Assembly (NCBI GenBank): GCA_029641185.1
Contig: JAPWGK010000010.1
Coordinates: forward strand, 744,001 to 808,000
Reading direction: 5' to 3'
DNA from: Pseudofabraea citricarpa
Lineage: Eukaryota; Ascomycota; Leotiomycetes; Helotiales; Dermateaceae
DNA length: 64,000 nucleotides
Part shown: piece after piece, positions 10,872 through 21,295 of the stretch
Numbering within the stretch: position 1 is the first letter of the stretch
Layout: the number at the start of each line of letters is the position of its first letter
Notes under the pieces: model-generated
What the model saw: the letters and a program-made list of their open reading frames with translations, nothing else
Told to the model about the DNA's origin: nothing
Databases searched by the model: none
Program-made: the position numbers and the translations under genes

Positions 10872-12194
10872 TTATCTTAAATACCAATTTGCAGGAAACT
10901 TTGCTACTGCTTGTGCTGCCCACTCTCGAACATTCATGTGGTTTTGCAATACCATATTCTCAGTCCATTTTTTGACCGCTGCTTTTTTAGCATTTTTCTC
11001 TTCCTGACTCATGGCAAATACCCGCCCGACTGTATCCATTTCTGACTCTCCATCCTCCTGCAACCAAATAATGCTTTCATCTAGATACTGGTACGTGCGA
11101 AGAAGCCTCCTGTCGCCGACTAGAGGCGTTCCGGCAATTAATGCTGCGGGGACTGTGCTAGATGCCTTGGTCAGGTAATAAGATTCAAGTTTAAAAGCTG
11201 TCACCACCGCCTCGCTCTGCTTGAGTGTAGTATAAAAGTCTGTGTAATCGAGCCTTTCATCAAAAATAACATGAGTCTGGAGGTCTTTCGGAACCGTAGG
11301 GTGTTTCCCAAAACCAACCAAGTGCAAGTTTGTCCCATCAGCAGACTCATTACGATCTTCGGCAGCTTTGATGAATTTTTGAAGATGTTTGAAGACCATG
11401 GGGTAGTCTCTGCCTTTTTCGTATTCCCCTTGCAGTGCAAAACCACCTTCGCGGCCGCTCTTGCTCAATTTTTGATCAGACGCCGCTTCAAAATTGAAGA
11501 CGGGTGGGAAGACGTGCACAGGAGGGTGATGCAGCTCGTTTTTCACAACATTCCACTTCCGTCCAAATTGATCATTCCGAGCGAATTCTGCCACATGATG
11601 ACTCAGGGCTATAAAATCAATGCGGCCAGCGCGGACAAATGGTGTGAGCTGATCTATCACCAATGCCTTTTTTCTATTCTCCATCTGATCCGCGTGATGA
11701 AATACACAGAAGAAATGCGTATGGTGGTTCTCCAGCAGATGATACCAGGTGTCATTCATATGCTTCGCATCCTTCAAACATGTCGTAGAGACAACGATAT
11801 CTGGAATAGGGTATCGGGCATCTTTGCCGATTTTGCGAAATTCACCTGCGTAGACATGATCTTTTATTTCCTCGGAAAGTCCTGAATCGGCGATGACCTG
11901 CTCCATTCCGAATCGGAATCCAACTTGGTATGTAGTAATTTCAGCTTGTGGTACCTGGAGCCAGGAATCGAGGAGGGGAACGAGGACTTCATCGTGGGAC
12001 AATTGAGTGTTGATGACCGCTACACGAATCTTGCGATGGGATGAGAAAAGGTATCGATCTGCTTTATGAACGGCGGTGGTGGCATTGAATAGCAAATACT
12101 GAAGGAAGGAGAAGGTAATAACGGTGATAATGAGCGTTAGAAAATGAACATGTCGCTTTGGCAAGCAATGGGTCTTGTTGGAGGCGACAATCAT
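10872..12194 (-). CDS. putative Golgi type II membrane glycosyltransferase, GT-B-like
   Basis: This is a single exon encoding 440 residues from the ATG at 12194; the frame opens earlier only with a GTG. A short basic cytoplasmic tail is followed by a membrane anchor at about 18-38 and a lumenal domain. That domain has Rossmann-like strands (RKIRVAVINTQ near 55) and a C-terminal half with the feel of a GT-B fold: a LHLVGFG strand, a DFYTTLKQSEAVVTAF helix-strand, then TVPAALIAGTPLVGD, which resembles the donor-side loop of GT4-like enzymes. I cannot name the CAZy family. The placement between the PL8 lyase and the GT25 gene on the same strand supports a role in building the same glycan. A 204-codon frame on the opposite strand is a shadow. 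Confidence 0.55.
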   Translation of the reverse strand: MIVASNKTHCLPKRHVHFLTLIITVITFSFLQYLLFNATTAVHKADRYLFSSHRKIRVAVINTQLSHDEVLVPLLDSWLQVPQAEITTYQVGFRFGMEQVIADSGLSEEIKDHVYAGEFRKIGKDARYPIPDIVVSTTCLKDAKHMNDTWYHLLENHHTHFFCVFHHADQMENRKKALVIDQLTPFVRAGRIDFIALSHHVAEFARNDQFGRKWNVVKNELHHPPVHVFPPVFNFEAASDQKLSKSGREGGFALQGEYEKGRDYPMVFKHLQKFIKAAEDRNESADGTNLHLVGFGKHPTVPKDLQTHVIFDERLDYTDFYTTLKQSEAVVTAFKLESYYLTKASSTVPAALIAGTPLVGDRRLLRTYQYLDESIIWLQEDGESEMDTVGRVFAMSQEEKNAKKAAVKKWTENMVLQNHMNVREWAAQAVAKFPANWYLR

Positions 12195-12527
12195 GTTGAA
12201 GAAAAGAAATTTTGTAGACGCCACTCACACAGCGACTCTGAGATGTAGAATAACTTTTAAACGGTCAGACCATCACCCTTTTTTGACGGCACGAGGAATG
12301 AGGTGGCGTAGATTAGTTCAGCTTGGTGCTTTATGCTCCACTGATTGATGCGAGCTAGTGGAGGGGTATCATCAGTCGCCGCGTACAAACCGAGGACGCA
12401 GTAACCTGAGCAGCCACCAAATTCAGCCCAGATTGGCAACCCAAATCCATGGATAAGAAGTTGATCTAGAACAAGCTGGATTTGAAAGAGGATACTAGGA
12501 GTGGGTAAAGTAAAAGAGGTTTGAATT
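12195..12527. other. short intergenic spacer
   Basis: About 330 bp between two minus-strand genes of the glycan cluster, presumably the promoter and leader of the type II GT-like gene. No ORF of note. Confidence 0.5.
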
Positions 12528-13730
12528 TTAAGTCCTTAGATCTATTGCCCTTTGTAACTTTTGCCAAACCTTCTCATTTTCCATCAAGTCCTTTAAGTGT
12601 TGCCTCGCACTGTCTCTCAGCCCTCTAGGTTTGCCATTCAAGTTATTGGCACCGTTATCAGGAGTCTTGACACCCTGTCGAATATCACTGTCTGCACCAG
12701 AACCTGTGGTCCAGGATCCAAAAAGAGGCGGTACAACAGTCCATCCGGATAAATCTCCTCCCCTCATCAGATCACGAATGCTCCAATCTAGCCCTGTATC
12801 CAAACTTTTCCAACTGAGAAGATACATTAGTCTTTGTGCTCCTTTGAATGTAACTGCCAATGCAACCAATCCTATAGGCTCATAGCTGGGAAGAATAGCT
12901 CTCGATTGATCAGGCATCTGAGCTGCCTCCGTGTATTGGGAGAAGCAATACCATGGCTTTCCTTCATGGCAGTCTATATCCTTGACTGGACCAGGAGGTA
13001 ATGATGAGTCGCGGTAAGGTATGGAAATTTTGTCAAATGGTTTGGGAGCAGTGGAGATGCGAGAAACTCCAAGATGAAGTACATCCCAACCTGTCCCGTA
13101 CGGATATTTTACTACATCATTTTGATCTAGCTGGTTCATAATGAAGGAAGACTGAATGCCTTCAGAGAGGTGTTTCATTTGATTTTTGATACTGGGCTCC
13201 CTGAGGTTACAAGATAGCATTTGATTTTAAAGTTCATGGTTGAATGGAGCATACCAATCAACGTCATCTTCCAATATGAGAGCTGTCTCAATTTGATTGT
13301 CCACAATATACTTCAAAGCATCTAGATGGCTCCTCCAACTTCCCCAGTGAGCATCATCGAGCTCTCCGGCTGCTTTTCCGTATGGCTTTGCTTTTGCTGC
13401 AATATTTTCCCCTCGCACAGCTGATACCGTATGTGTAATGGTAATGTTAGAGGTAGAAGCAATCAACGATACTGCATCGCGACGATCAGTTCTTTCAGGA
13501 AGTGAAACCACAATTATGGCTCCAAAACCAAGTGTAGAATTGTCAGTGCTTGGAAGAGGAGGAGTTGGGGACTGGTAGCGATGAGTGGAAAGATGGTACA
13601 GGGTGACTATGGCCAGAACGACAGCTACACCTATGCGTGCTATGAAAGTTTTAGAAGTTGTTGCAGAATTTCTCAACATCTTGGAAGAATGCATATCGAA
13701 AAATTTCCTATCTGTTGATGGAAGTGACAT
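12528..13730 (-). CDS. glycosyltransferase family 25 (LPS-type/collagen galactosyltransferase-like) protein
   Basis: The product has 382 residues in exons 13730-13255 and 13200-12528. The intron (GTATGC donor, TTGTAAC branch, CTCAG acceptor) splits the Trp of the motif ILEDDVDW at about 152-159; splicing gives EDDVDWEPSIKNQ, the normal continuation in GT25. The anchor is at about 31-48 after a basic tail. The strand GAIIVVSLPERTDRRDAV at about 69-86 is the family N-terminal signature (hydrophobic strand, then xxRxDR). A conserved SWRSHLDALKYI helix precedes the acidic EDD metal-binding motif. GT25 enzymes add Gal or Glc in bacterial LPS and collagen glycosylation, so an inverting or retaining choice and a donor cannot be assigned here. 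It is divergent from the PLOD-type gene, 286 bp away. Confidence 0.82.
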
Positions 13731-14016
13731 TTTCTCATTAGGTGGTTACTTAGGGGTCGACAGATAAGAGCCCGATAGCCAAGAGGCCCACAAGCCAAGC
13801 CGTTCAGGGGCAACGACTAAATCCCGCCCCCTGTAAGCATTTGTGCAGCTAGGGCCGGAACACTCATCATAGGACGGTACAGTACTAGAGACTATTGTTC
13901 GACATGTGGGTTCCATCTCCGTCCAGAATGGCTAAATTGTAAGGCATTTCATCCCCCCACAAAGTTTTGGGCCCATGATTAACTTTCCCTTCATTCCTGC
14001 AGCAAGATGATAGATC
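13731..14016. promoter_or_regulatory. bidirectional promoter between GT25 and PLOD-type GT genes
   Basis: Only 286 bp separates the two divergent start codons, so shared control of the two glycosyltransferase genes is likely. No named operator was identified. Confidence 0.45.
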
Positions 14017-15888
14017 ATGGATGCAAAGGACCGTCATGACTACTTTCGCTTGCGACCCAGAAACCGCCTTGTGCGAAGTATGATATTGAATCGCAGGGCG
14101 TGTTTTGCTTTGTTCCTCGTTGGAATCTCACTAATTTTTATACCTTGGGTAAGTTTTCTTTGGTCATGGCAGGCCAACCCCCATGCTGACCTCTCTATAC
14201 AGTCTGAAAAACCACTCTCTTTGGGACCAAATTTTGCGCATCAGCATGGATCACAAGAAGAACTGAGGCTTCATCTGCTTATTCCAGCAACAAGTGCCAA
14301 TCCAAATTTCTGTCGGACAACTCTTTCTGCCGCCTTACTGGACTACCCAACTCCGGTTCTCATAAACTGGGAGGGAGAGGAAGACGCCGAGAACCCGTAC
14401 GCTTCTCACCTGGCCAAGATTGAGCATACCCTGGAGTATCTTCGTGGTCTACCCCCAAGAAATGATAAAGACTTGGTTTTGATTGTGGATGGATACGATG
14501 TGTGGTTTCAATTGCGCCCAGAAGTTCTCATTCAGCGGTACTACGCAGCCATAAAACAAAACTCCGATAGACTGGCAAAGAATTTTAATCCTGATGTGAT
14601 TGCTCAGCACGATATCAAGCAGACCGTGATTTTCGGCGCAGACAAGAAATGCTGGCCACAGAGTATGAATTATCCTGCATGCTATGCAGTCCCCGAGTCG
14701 CCTTTGCCCAAGGACTTGTTTGGAAAAAAGACAGACTCTGCTGAGCTGCACCAATTTGCTCGACCGCGATGGTTGAACTCTGGCACGGTGCTTGGCCCGG
14801 TATCAGAAGTACGGGCGATGTTTGAGGCTACTAGTCGTCGCGTTCAGGACCATTTTCATGGATTCAGTGATCAATGGTATTTTGGTGAAATATTTGGCGA
14901 TCAAGAATATCGTCGAAATTCACTCTCAAAACATCCGAGAAAGTTAAACAACGTTGTAAACGACAGCCAGCCGAAGCGAGCATCGAAACGCTCTAAAGAG
15001 CGCAATATCTTACCAAGTATTGAAGCATATCAACAAACTGAATTCCACATGGGCTTAGATTATGAAAGTTCGCTGTTTCATACAAATGCATTTGCGGAGG
15101 GCGACACGGAGTGGATCAAGTTCAATTCGACAAAGCTGACTGAGCGATTCATGAAATCCAACTACGTCAAGTTCAATTCAAAAAAGGGTTCAGGGTCGCT
15201 ATTTCCATCCGATATAATGAACTCTCGACCACCCATCTCAAGGGGTGTTATTGCAGAGGAGCTCTTTGAGGATTCAGAGCAAGGTTTCAAAGAATTATCT
15301 TACAATACGACTTGGACAGATGTTCCATTGATGGTCAACACGGCCACTGGCAGTGTACCTGTCATTATTCATCTCAACGGAAAAAAAGAAAGACTCGATG
15401 AGTGGTGGCAGGAATTGTGGTGGGCTAAGAACGGATGGGGAAGGCATCTGCTTCGCAATGGAAGTCGAGCACCGCGCGGTCCCCTGGGAACAACTATCGA
15501 TGCTCAAAGCAGCAAAACTATCACTTGGTGGAAGGGGACATATAACAGCCTTCGACGTGAGAATGGCGGTTACTGGTCGGCAAAGGGCGAGTGGTTGTAT
15601 TATAACCACCTTTGCGCCCCGCACGAGAAGGTTCTTTTTAAAGGTAAGAAGGTAGGTACACCTGAACGAGTGCAGGTTGGTTGGAAGGGTCCAAAGGAGG
15701 AGAACCCCCCAAAAGAAGAACACGCGGAAAAGAAACAAGAAACTGCGAGTGGAGCGAAAGCCGCGAAGAAAGTGGACCAAAATTCTAAGTCGTGGAATAA
15801 TGACGGTGAGAGTTCTGTTGAAGGGACGACGGCAAACAATACTTTTTCTGGTGGAAGGGTTTTCAACACAACGTCCACGGCGATATGA
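14017..15888 (+). CDS. PLOD-type (procollagen lysyl hydroxylase GT-domain-like) glycosyltransferase
   Basis: The frame encodes 623 residues, or 605 if a strong in-frame intron at 14149-14202 (GTAAGT donor, GCTGAC branch, TACAG acceptor, 54 nt) is removed. A basic tail precedes an anchor at about 28-45. The lumenal domain has the GT-A motifs of the PLOD glycosyltransferase domain: DGYDVWFQ (metal-binding DxxD) near 160, FGADKKCWP near 208, LNSGTVLGP near 253, and SDQWYFGEIFGDQEY near 285. There is no Fe/2OG hydroxylase domain, so it is a glycosyltransferase only. The C-terminal 90 residues are a Lys/Glu/Ser-rich low-complexity tail. In animals this fold glucosylates or galactosylates hydroxylysine; fungal standalone copies are uncharacterised as far as I know. 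Conserved gene order around it points to a glycan role. Confidence 0.75.
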   Translation: MDAKDRHDYFRLRPRNRLVRSMILNRRACFALFLVGISLIFIPWVSFLWSWQANPHADLSIQSEKPLSLGPNFAHQHGSQEELRLHLLIPATSANPNFCRTTLSAALLDYPTPVLINWEGEEDAENPYASHLAKIEHTLEYLRGLPPRNDKDLVLIVDGYDVWFQLRPEVLIQRYYAAIKQNSDRLAKNFNPDVIAQHDIKQTVIFGADKKCWPQSMNYPACYAVPESPLPKDLFGKKTDSAELHQFARPRWLNSGTVLGPVSEVRAMFEATSRRVQDHFHGFSDQWYFGEIFGDQEYRRNSLSKHPRKLNNVVNDSQPKRASKRSKERNILPSIEAYQQTEFHMGLDYESSLFHTNAFAEGDTEWIKFNSTKLTERFMKSNYVKFNSKKGSGSLFPSDIMNSRPPISRGVIAEELFEDSEQGFKELSYNTTWTDVPLMVNTATGSVPVIIHLNGKKERLDEWWQELWWAKNGWGRHLLRNGSRAPRGPLGTTIDAQSSKTITWWKGTYNSLRRENGGYWSAKGEWLYYNHLCAPHEKVLFKGKKVGTPERVQVGWKGPKEENPPKEEHAEKKQETASGAKAAKKVDQNSKSWNNDGESSVEGTTANNTFSGGRVFNTTSTAI

Positions 15889-16582
15889 AGCTCGTGAAAT
15901 GGCACTCAGAAAATGCAAACCCAGAAACAGTAATATAATCCCAGGAAAGGATTAAGCAAGGAAAGGGTTTTTTCCCCCACTTTACTAAATAGTGCTTTGG
16001 AGGAATGTTTTGTTCTGTTACACCCTTCTCATCGAATGTCAGATTTGTGTTTTTTACCTTGATTTCATTCAACCCCTGACCTAACTCAAGTAGAATGATA
16101 TGGAAAAGTTAATGAACGGCAAGGAACTGATCTATTATCCGAGTATCAATAGAAAAGGTTCATTAAAATCTCGCTTACTCCAAGCTTTTGTGACATCTAC
16201 CCGGTACATTTGCTCTCCACAAGTCAATTTGCATGATCCGAACTATCAATGATCGGCGAGTGAAGATCATCCGTGTCCAGCGCTCAGGGACCGCGGAGTT
16301 TGCCACGTGCCTACTTACTGTATCCTAGTACTGTGGAGTAAGAATAACAGCTCGCTTAATTTCCCATCTCGCGGGTAGTAACTTAATTTGTATTGTACCC
16401 CTGTCTACACCAAATCGAGTCATAACGCAGGAACGAAAACATGGCCTAGTACTTGTTTTGTCCCACCCAGCCTCGCACATCAAAAGATCAGCTACCAACT
16501 AGCATGCCGAGCTAGTGACCCCCCTGGATTCAGCACGCCACCGAACGCCATCGGATTCTACAACTTTTTCGCCATCCTCACT
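15889..16582. other. convergent intergenic region
   Basis: About 690 bp between the stop codons of the PLOD-type GT (plus) and the transporter (minus). It must hold two 3' ends; no gene is supported. Short frames here overlap the C-terminal coding part of the transporter on the opposite strand. Confidence 0.5.
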
Positions 16583-17781
16583 TTATTTCGGCATGATGAG
16601 GGCACTTCTCCTTTTCTCTTGCATATTCGTCCAGCTATACCAAAATACGCCAATCAGTGTAATTACCATGCCGAGCCCGTTCCAGAGCCCAATATTCAGC
16701 CTGAATAGGAAGATACCGAGTAGGATAGTAAAACACTGCTTCAGATTGGCGCAGACAGTCAAGGTGAGAGCCCCTACAGCTTTGTTGGTATTGAATGATG
16801 AGACATTCTGAGCAAAAGCCAGCAGACTGTTTACGACCACAGATGTGAGTGTTTTCTGTGACAGCAAATTTGCGCCAATAGTATTGTACTCAGCAGTAAG
16901 TTGTTTAACCTCACCCAGGAGGTATGCGCAAATAAAGCTTTGCAAAGCGGCCAGCGGTGACATTCTCAAAAGAACCTCCAAAGGCGACAATTTCAAAGAA
17001 CCAGTCATGATTCGATTGGTTGTCACAGTCTGAGACATATGGATTAGTGATGCGTGAGAATTGACAAAGACGAATTTACCTTGACGGATGCCAGAAGTAC
17101 ACCAAGTGCTGTCAAACAGCAACCGACGGGTGTGAAATAATAATCCCCGTAGGTTGCCATACCAATTCCTAGGATCATAGGCAGGATTGAAAGGTATGTA
17201 GGCATAGAATATCTCTGCCCATACACCATATAATATATCAGGACAGTAATTGCTGGGCATGTTGATCTCATGATCTGATGGAAAGGGAGTGAGACCATTG
17301 ACCTGAGCTATGTCAATGATGAATTTCAAGTATCAAGGACAAGCATACAAGGAGACATTTGAAATTGCAATGTTGACTGTGAAAAGAGTCGAGAATGCAA
17401 CGAGAACAAGATTGTCAGCATCACTTAATTCGGTGAGCTTAACATATCCTATCTTCATGAGCACAAAGCATCCTATGGATGTAAATGTGGCATGCGATGC
17501 TGTCAAAAGCCATGGATACGCGAACTGTATATTCATCAGCTTTACAGTCTGTGAAATTCAATGAGTTCGGGCCAAACCTTGCCGAGAACCAGCTTGTTGA
17601 ACGTGCTGAGGGAAAGATTAATTGAGAAGTAGATTGCCAAATGGGTGAACGTCGACTTGGAATTCATTTTCCCTCGTGAGTTGTTTGTGTATACCAGATA
17701 AGAAGTTGAGCTTCTACTCAATTTTTTACTCCGTTCAGCCTCCGAGGTAAATCGCTGGTAGTGGTTTGTTGTTCTTGGCAT
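16583..17781 (-). CDS. nucleotide-sugar / triose-phosphate-type transporter (DMT superfamily)
   Basis: The product has 349 residues in four exons: 17781-17578, 17524-17349, 17302-17080 and 17029-16583. The joins restore family motifs: NKLVLGK|FAYPWLLTA, NVSLSMVSLPFHQIMRSTCP and VKTVTTNRIMTGSLKLSPLE. About ten hydrophobic segments span residues 45-340. The signature FHQIMRSTCP and the KTVxTNRxMTG loop place it in the TPT (DUF250) branch, which includes Golgi nucleotide-sugar antiporters. Substrate is not readable from sequence; UDP-glucuronate or UDP-xylose would fit the neighbouring UDP-glucose dehydrogenase. The first intron has a weak donor (GTTTGG) but a good branch and acceptor. The alternative start at the downstream Met, before the first membrane segment, cannot be excluded. 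It is divergent from the dehydrogenase. Confidence 0.82.
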
Positions 17782-18066
17782 GGCTTTGATGCTAAATATT
17801 TTGGTACTAGTCGCTAACCCGATTCTAAATTACCAGGAACGAGAAGACGGGAGGAAAGGGGCATGGCTGAGCTAGGCCGATCGAGATGGGAGGTGAGGCG
17901 ATTGATGGGTCAAGATTCGGCATGTACTGTAGAAATTGTCAGGTACTCTGTGGTCGCAGCCTTCCACCTGGGCCAACTCCTTCCTTTTCGTGCCTTCCAT
18001 TCCCCGAAAACGGGAAAATACCACCACCATTATTATACCTTCCAACTTTGAATTTCTCATATCCCA
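17782..18066. promoter_or_regulatory. bidirectional promoter between transporter and UDP-glucose dehydrogenase
   Basis: The divergent start codons are 285 bp apart, so a shared regulatory region is likely for a sugar-nucleotide producer and a candidate carrier. A pyrimidine-rich tract near 17965-17995 may mark the dehydrogenase leader. Confidence 0.5.
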
Positions 18067-19709
18067 ATGATTGACTGCACAAGCGATATGGCTGCGTTCC
18101 AACCGTTGCCAAAAATCAGGAAGATATGTTGCATTGGCGCAGGTTATGTGGTAAGAAATCTCATTTATCAACCACAACCAGAGTATCAACATTTAACACA
18201 TACCAGGGCGGCCCAACATGCTCAGTTATTGCCAGTAAAAACCCTGAAATTAAGGTGACCATCGTAGATCTCAACCAAAGCCGAATAGATGCCTGGAAAT
18301 CAGAAGAAATCCCAATTCATGAGCCAAATCTCCTTGAGACGGTGAAAATCGGACGCGATGGCTCCGACGGTCGAGTTCCAAATCTGTTTTTCTCAACAGA
18401 TGTCGATCAGGCGATCGAGGAAGCCGATTTGATTTTTATAGCTGTTAATACGCCCACGAAGACAACTGGGTATGGAGCAAACCAAGCACTCGATCTGAGC
18501 TATGTCGAGTCGGTAGTTGAACGAATTGCCCAAGTTTGTCGCAGTGACAAGATTATAGTAGAGAAGAGCACAGTACCTTGCGGAACAGCACGTATCGTGA
18601 GCGAGATGCTCGCTAATATCAATCACCACGATATTCAGTTTGATGTTCTGTCTAATCCTGAGTTTCTTGCAGAGGGAACCGCTATCAAAAACTTGCAAGA
18701 TCCAGATCGAATTCTCATCGGCTCTGATACAACCCTGCGTGGCCTACATGCCAGAGCTGCTCTCACTGAAGTTTATACTTCTTGGGTGCCCCAGGATCGT
18801 ATCATTGGTATGAATATTTTCTCTGCTGAACTTGCAAAACTTGCAGCCAATGCTCTATTGGCACAACGAATCAGCAGCATCAACGCTCTAAGCGCAATCT
18901 GCGAAGCCACCGGTGCAGACATCGATGAAGTTGCTTTCGCAGTGGGTCTTGACACAAGAATCGGTCCTCGTATGCTGAAGGCATCAGTTGGTTTCGGAGG
19001 TTCATGCTTGAAAAAAGATGTGCTAAATCTTGCACACTTCTCTGACACGCTAGAGCTTCCGGAGATTGGAAGCTACTGGAGATCGGTGAACGATATCAAC
19101 GAAAACCAGAAAAGTCGTTTCGCAGTCCGCATCATCAGGCGATTGAACAATACCCTGACAGGTAAAAGAATAGCTCTGCTGGGTGTTGCCTTCAAGAAAG
19201 ATACGGGGGATTTGCGTGAGAGTGCTGCGATATCAATTTTAGCTTCTTTAATTGCCGAGGAAGCACAAGTCGCCATCTACGATCCTCAAGCAAAAGCCGA
19301 AGATTTATGGCCAATTCTAGAGAACGAAATGGGAAGGTCCCGAGAAACGTTTACGCGGGTATCCATCTGTTCTTCCGCATATGAGGCTTGTGATCAAGCT
19401 CATGCGGTGGTTATTGCTACGGAATGGGATGAATTCAGTAACAAGGATCCTCAAGATTTAAGACTTCATACTGAACATCTTCAAAATGAAGATAGTGAAA
19501 GTGATCAGAGTTCTTCATATTCAGTAGTCCTGACTCCCAGCTCTAGCTCAATTGATGGAAGACACCCAAACAGATTATACTGGGATCGTGTGGCAGATAT
19601 GATGAAGTATCCCCGACTTGTATTCGATGGAAGAAATATTGTGGATGAGGTCAAGTTGAGAGAATTAGGTCTGCAGGTTGAGTGTATCGGAAAGTCGAGG
19701 GTGTGGTAG
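18067..19709 (+). CDS. ugd1: UDP-glucose 6-dehydrogenase
   Basis: The enzyme has 528 residues in exons 18067-18150 and 18207-19709. The GTAAGA...ACCAG intron falls inside the NAD-binding loop, and splicing gives ICCIGAGYV|GGPTCSVIA, the family Rossmann motif at about 20-37. Further signatures are KSTVPCGTA near 150, SNPEFLAEGTA near 178, the central helix ELAKLAANALLAQRISSIN near 236, and the catalytic Cys295 in GFGGSCLKKD. The C-terminal UDP-binding domain (about 335-520) is complete, with AFKKDTGDLRESAAI. It performs the two-step NAD oxidation of UDP-glucose to UDP-glucuronate, the precursor of UDP-xylose and uronic glycans. An alternative start at the second Met (residue 8) is possible. 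Being inside a run of glycosyltransferase genes, it may be a cluster-specific paralogue rather than the housekeeping copy; the gene symbol follows common fungal usage. Confidence 0.95.
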
Positions 19710-19865
19710 TACGGAGTAGTTGGGTAAGGAGTTCATGGAGTTAGTTTGGCTTGCGAGAATTCAACCTTTAATGAATTTAAGATAAACTGTTAAATTTGTA
19801 ACAAGTGGCAACCTGATTCTATGTACAGCATCTAATTAAACATGTATTTGCAAAACTATTTTGAA

Positions 19866-21030
19866 TTACCAGGGCATAAAATCTGCTTTCGTATCCCGTG
19901 CAAATTTTTCTGGATGATCCAGCTTTGGGTCTTTTCCCCATTCCCAAGAAGATTGACAGTCTCCTGGGACAAATGCTGCTACATCCATGGGTATTATCAA
20001 CTTGATTTCTGGGCAATAGGAGTATACATGCTCTCTCAGCTCCTTGGTGCCCCAAATATTGGTGTGGAACTGATCACCACCATTACCAACGTGATAGCCC
20101 ATCGGCTCAAATTTCGTCCGCGGATCAGGTTTCCCATTCTCTTTGGCTGCCTCAATATCCTCTAACATATTGTCAGGAAGCTGAGACTCGCCACTCCAAT
20201 CTAGGGCATGCGGACGATCACCGATCTTTTTCTTGTGCTTCTTAAGGCGCTTGGTGAACCACACGTCCTCGAATTCGGAATCATCAGCCCTCTGTTCTTT
20301 TCTTAAAATCTCAACAATAGGTTTTCTTTTCCGGAGGGACAGTCCACCATTTCCTCCCATTCGCCTCTTGTTTTTCCAAGGTGCGCCGATCCAATCCCAT
20401 TCAAGAAAATCATCGATTTTCTGGTGTGCATTAGCACAGAGAATGCTGTCAGTTTGGAAAACTAGCACTGTCTCTGCTGGAGACAAGACTTCCTCCCACA
20501 ACCAGAGAGTGGTCATGAAACGTGAGATGAGCTCCTGACTTGCAATGCTAGTATTAGTTGGAATCGATGTGACTCCCACTTTGCTGCTTGAAATTTGTCG
20601 TTGAACAGCAGGCGCGTGTGTTAGAGCGGCTATAGATGCTTGAGATCCAATGAAGCGAAAAGTCCAGTCAGGTGGTAGAACCATAGTAAAGTGAAGGAAA
20701 AGTGGCACCAGGTTTGGTAACGGTCTGTCTTCGATTAGAAGAGCGACCTTGCTGCTGTTGAATACTGGTCCCATGGGAACGGTGGTCTTTGTTGGCATTG
20801 CAGGATGCATAATTGCAGAACTCGAAGATTCCGCAATCGCATGTTTGAATGTCCATATTAAAGCCAACGAAAAAACAACTAAGCTTCGAGTCAATTAGTG
20901 ATGCGCGACTGATTCAGTGAACTTAATAGGGCACTCACGAGATGATAGAGGTTAACTTAGCGACAAGAAAATCTCTAAGGAGGGAAGATAATGCTACAGA
21001 TCTCGCGGGTCCAGATCTTGCATAAGCCAT
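19866..21030 (-). CDS. DUF5672 glycosyltransferase-like type II membrane protein
   Basis: The product has 369 residues in exons 21030-20939 and 20883-19866. The first ATG lies in a short upstream exon (MAYARSGPARSVALSS). The intron has a GTGAGT donor, a CTAAT branch and a GAAG acceptor; another AG five bases on would break the frame. The join completes a membrane anchor at about 27-45. The lumenal domain matches the DUF5672 pattern: SKVALLIEDRPLPNLVPLFLH (approximate 65-85), a LVFQTDSILC acidic motif, DFLEWDWIGAPW, then the diagnostic GGNGGLSLRKRKPI, and a late GNGGDQFHTNIWG. The family is regarded as glycosyltransferase-like with a QTDS/DxD-type acidic motif, donor unknown. It starts 265 bp from the divergent acyltransferase gene. 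Confidence 0.78.
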
Positions 21031-21295
21031 GATCCTTTAAGTGAAGATTGGAAGAAAAACAACTAAATGTTGTTGATAGATGGTCAGGGGATTCAGGGGC
21101 GCATGATATGGCTTAAAGGGTTGTTCTGCTGCCGAGCCATAGCTAGCTAGGGGTCAACACGCTATTGACGCCACTCTGTAACCCCGAGAAGAAACCTGAC
21201 AAGGTCGACGAAGCCCACTCTTAGTGATTGTGGTTTGTTCCTCTTGGTTTTATCTGTTGCCTTCGGCTTCATGGTAACTACAAGCGCAAGAAATC

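Noticed and set aside
11271..11885. 204-codon plus-strand frame
   Set aside because: Lies wholly antisense to the GT-like gene at 10872-12194, which has a membrane anchor and fold-like motifs; this frame has none.
15295..15918. 207-codon minus-strand frame
   Set aside because: Antisense to the C-terminal part of the PLOD-type transferase; Arg/Ser/Phe-rich shadow composition.
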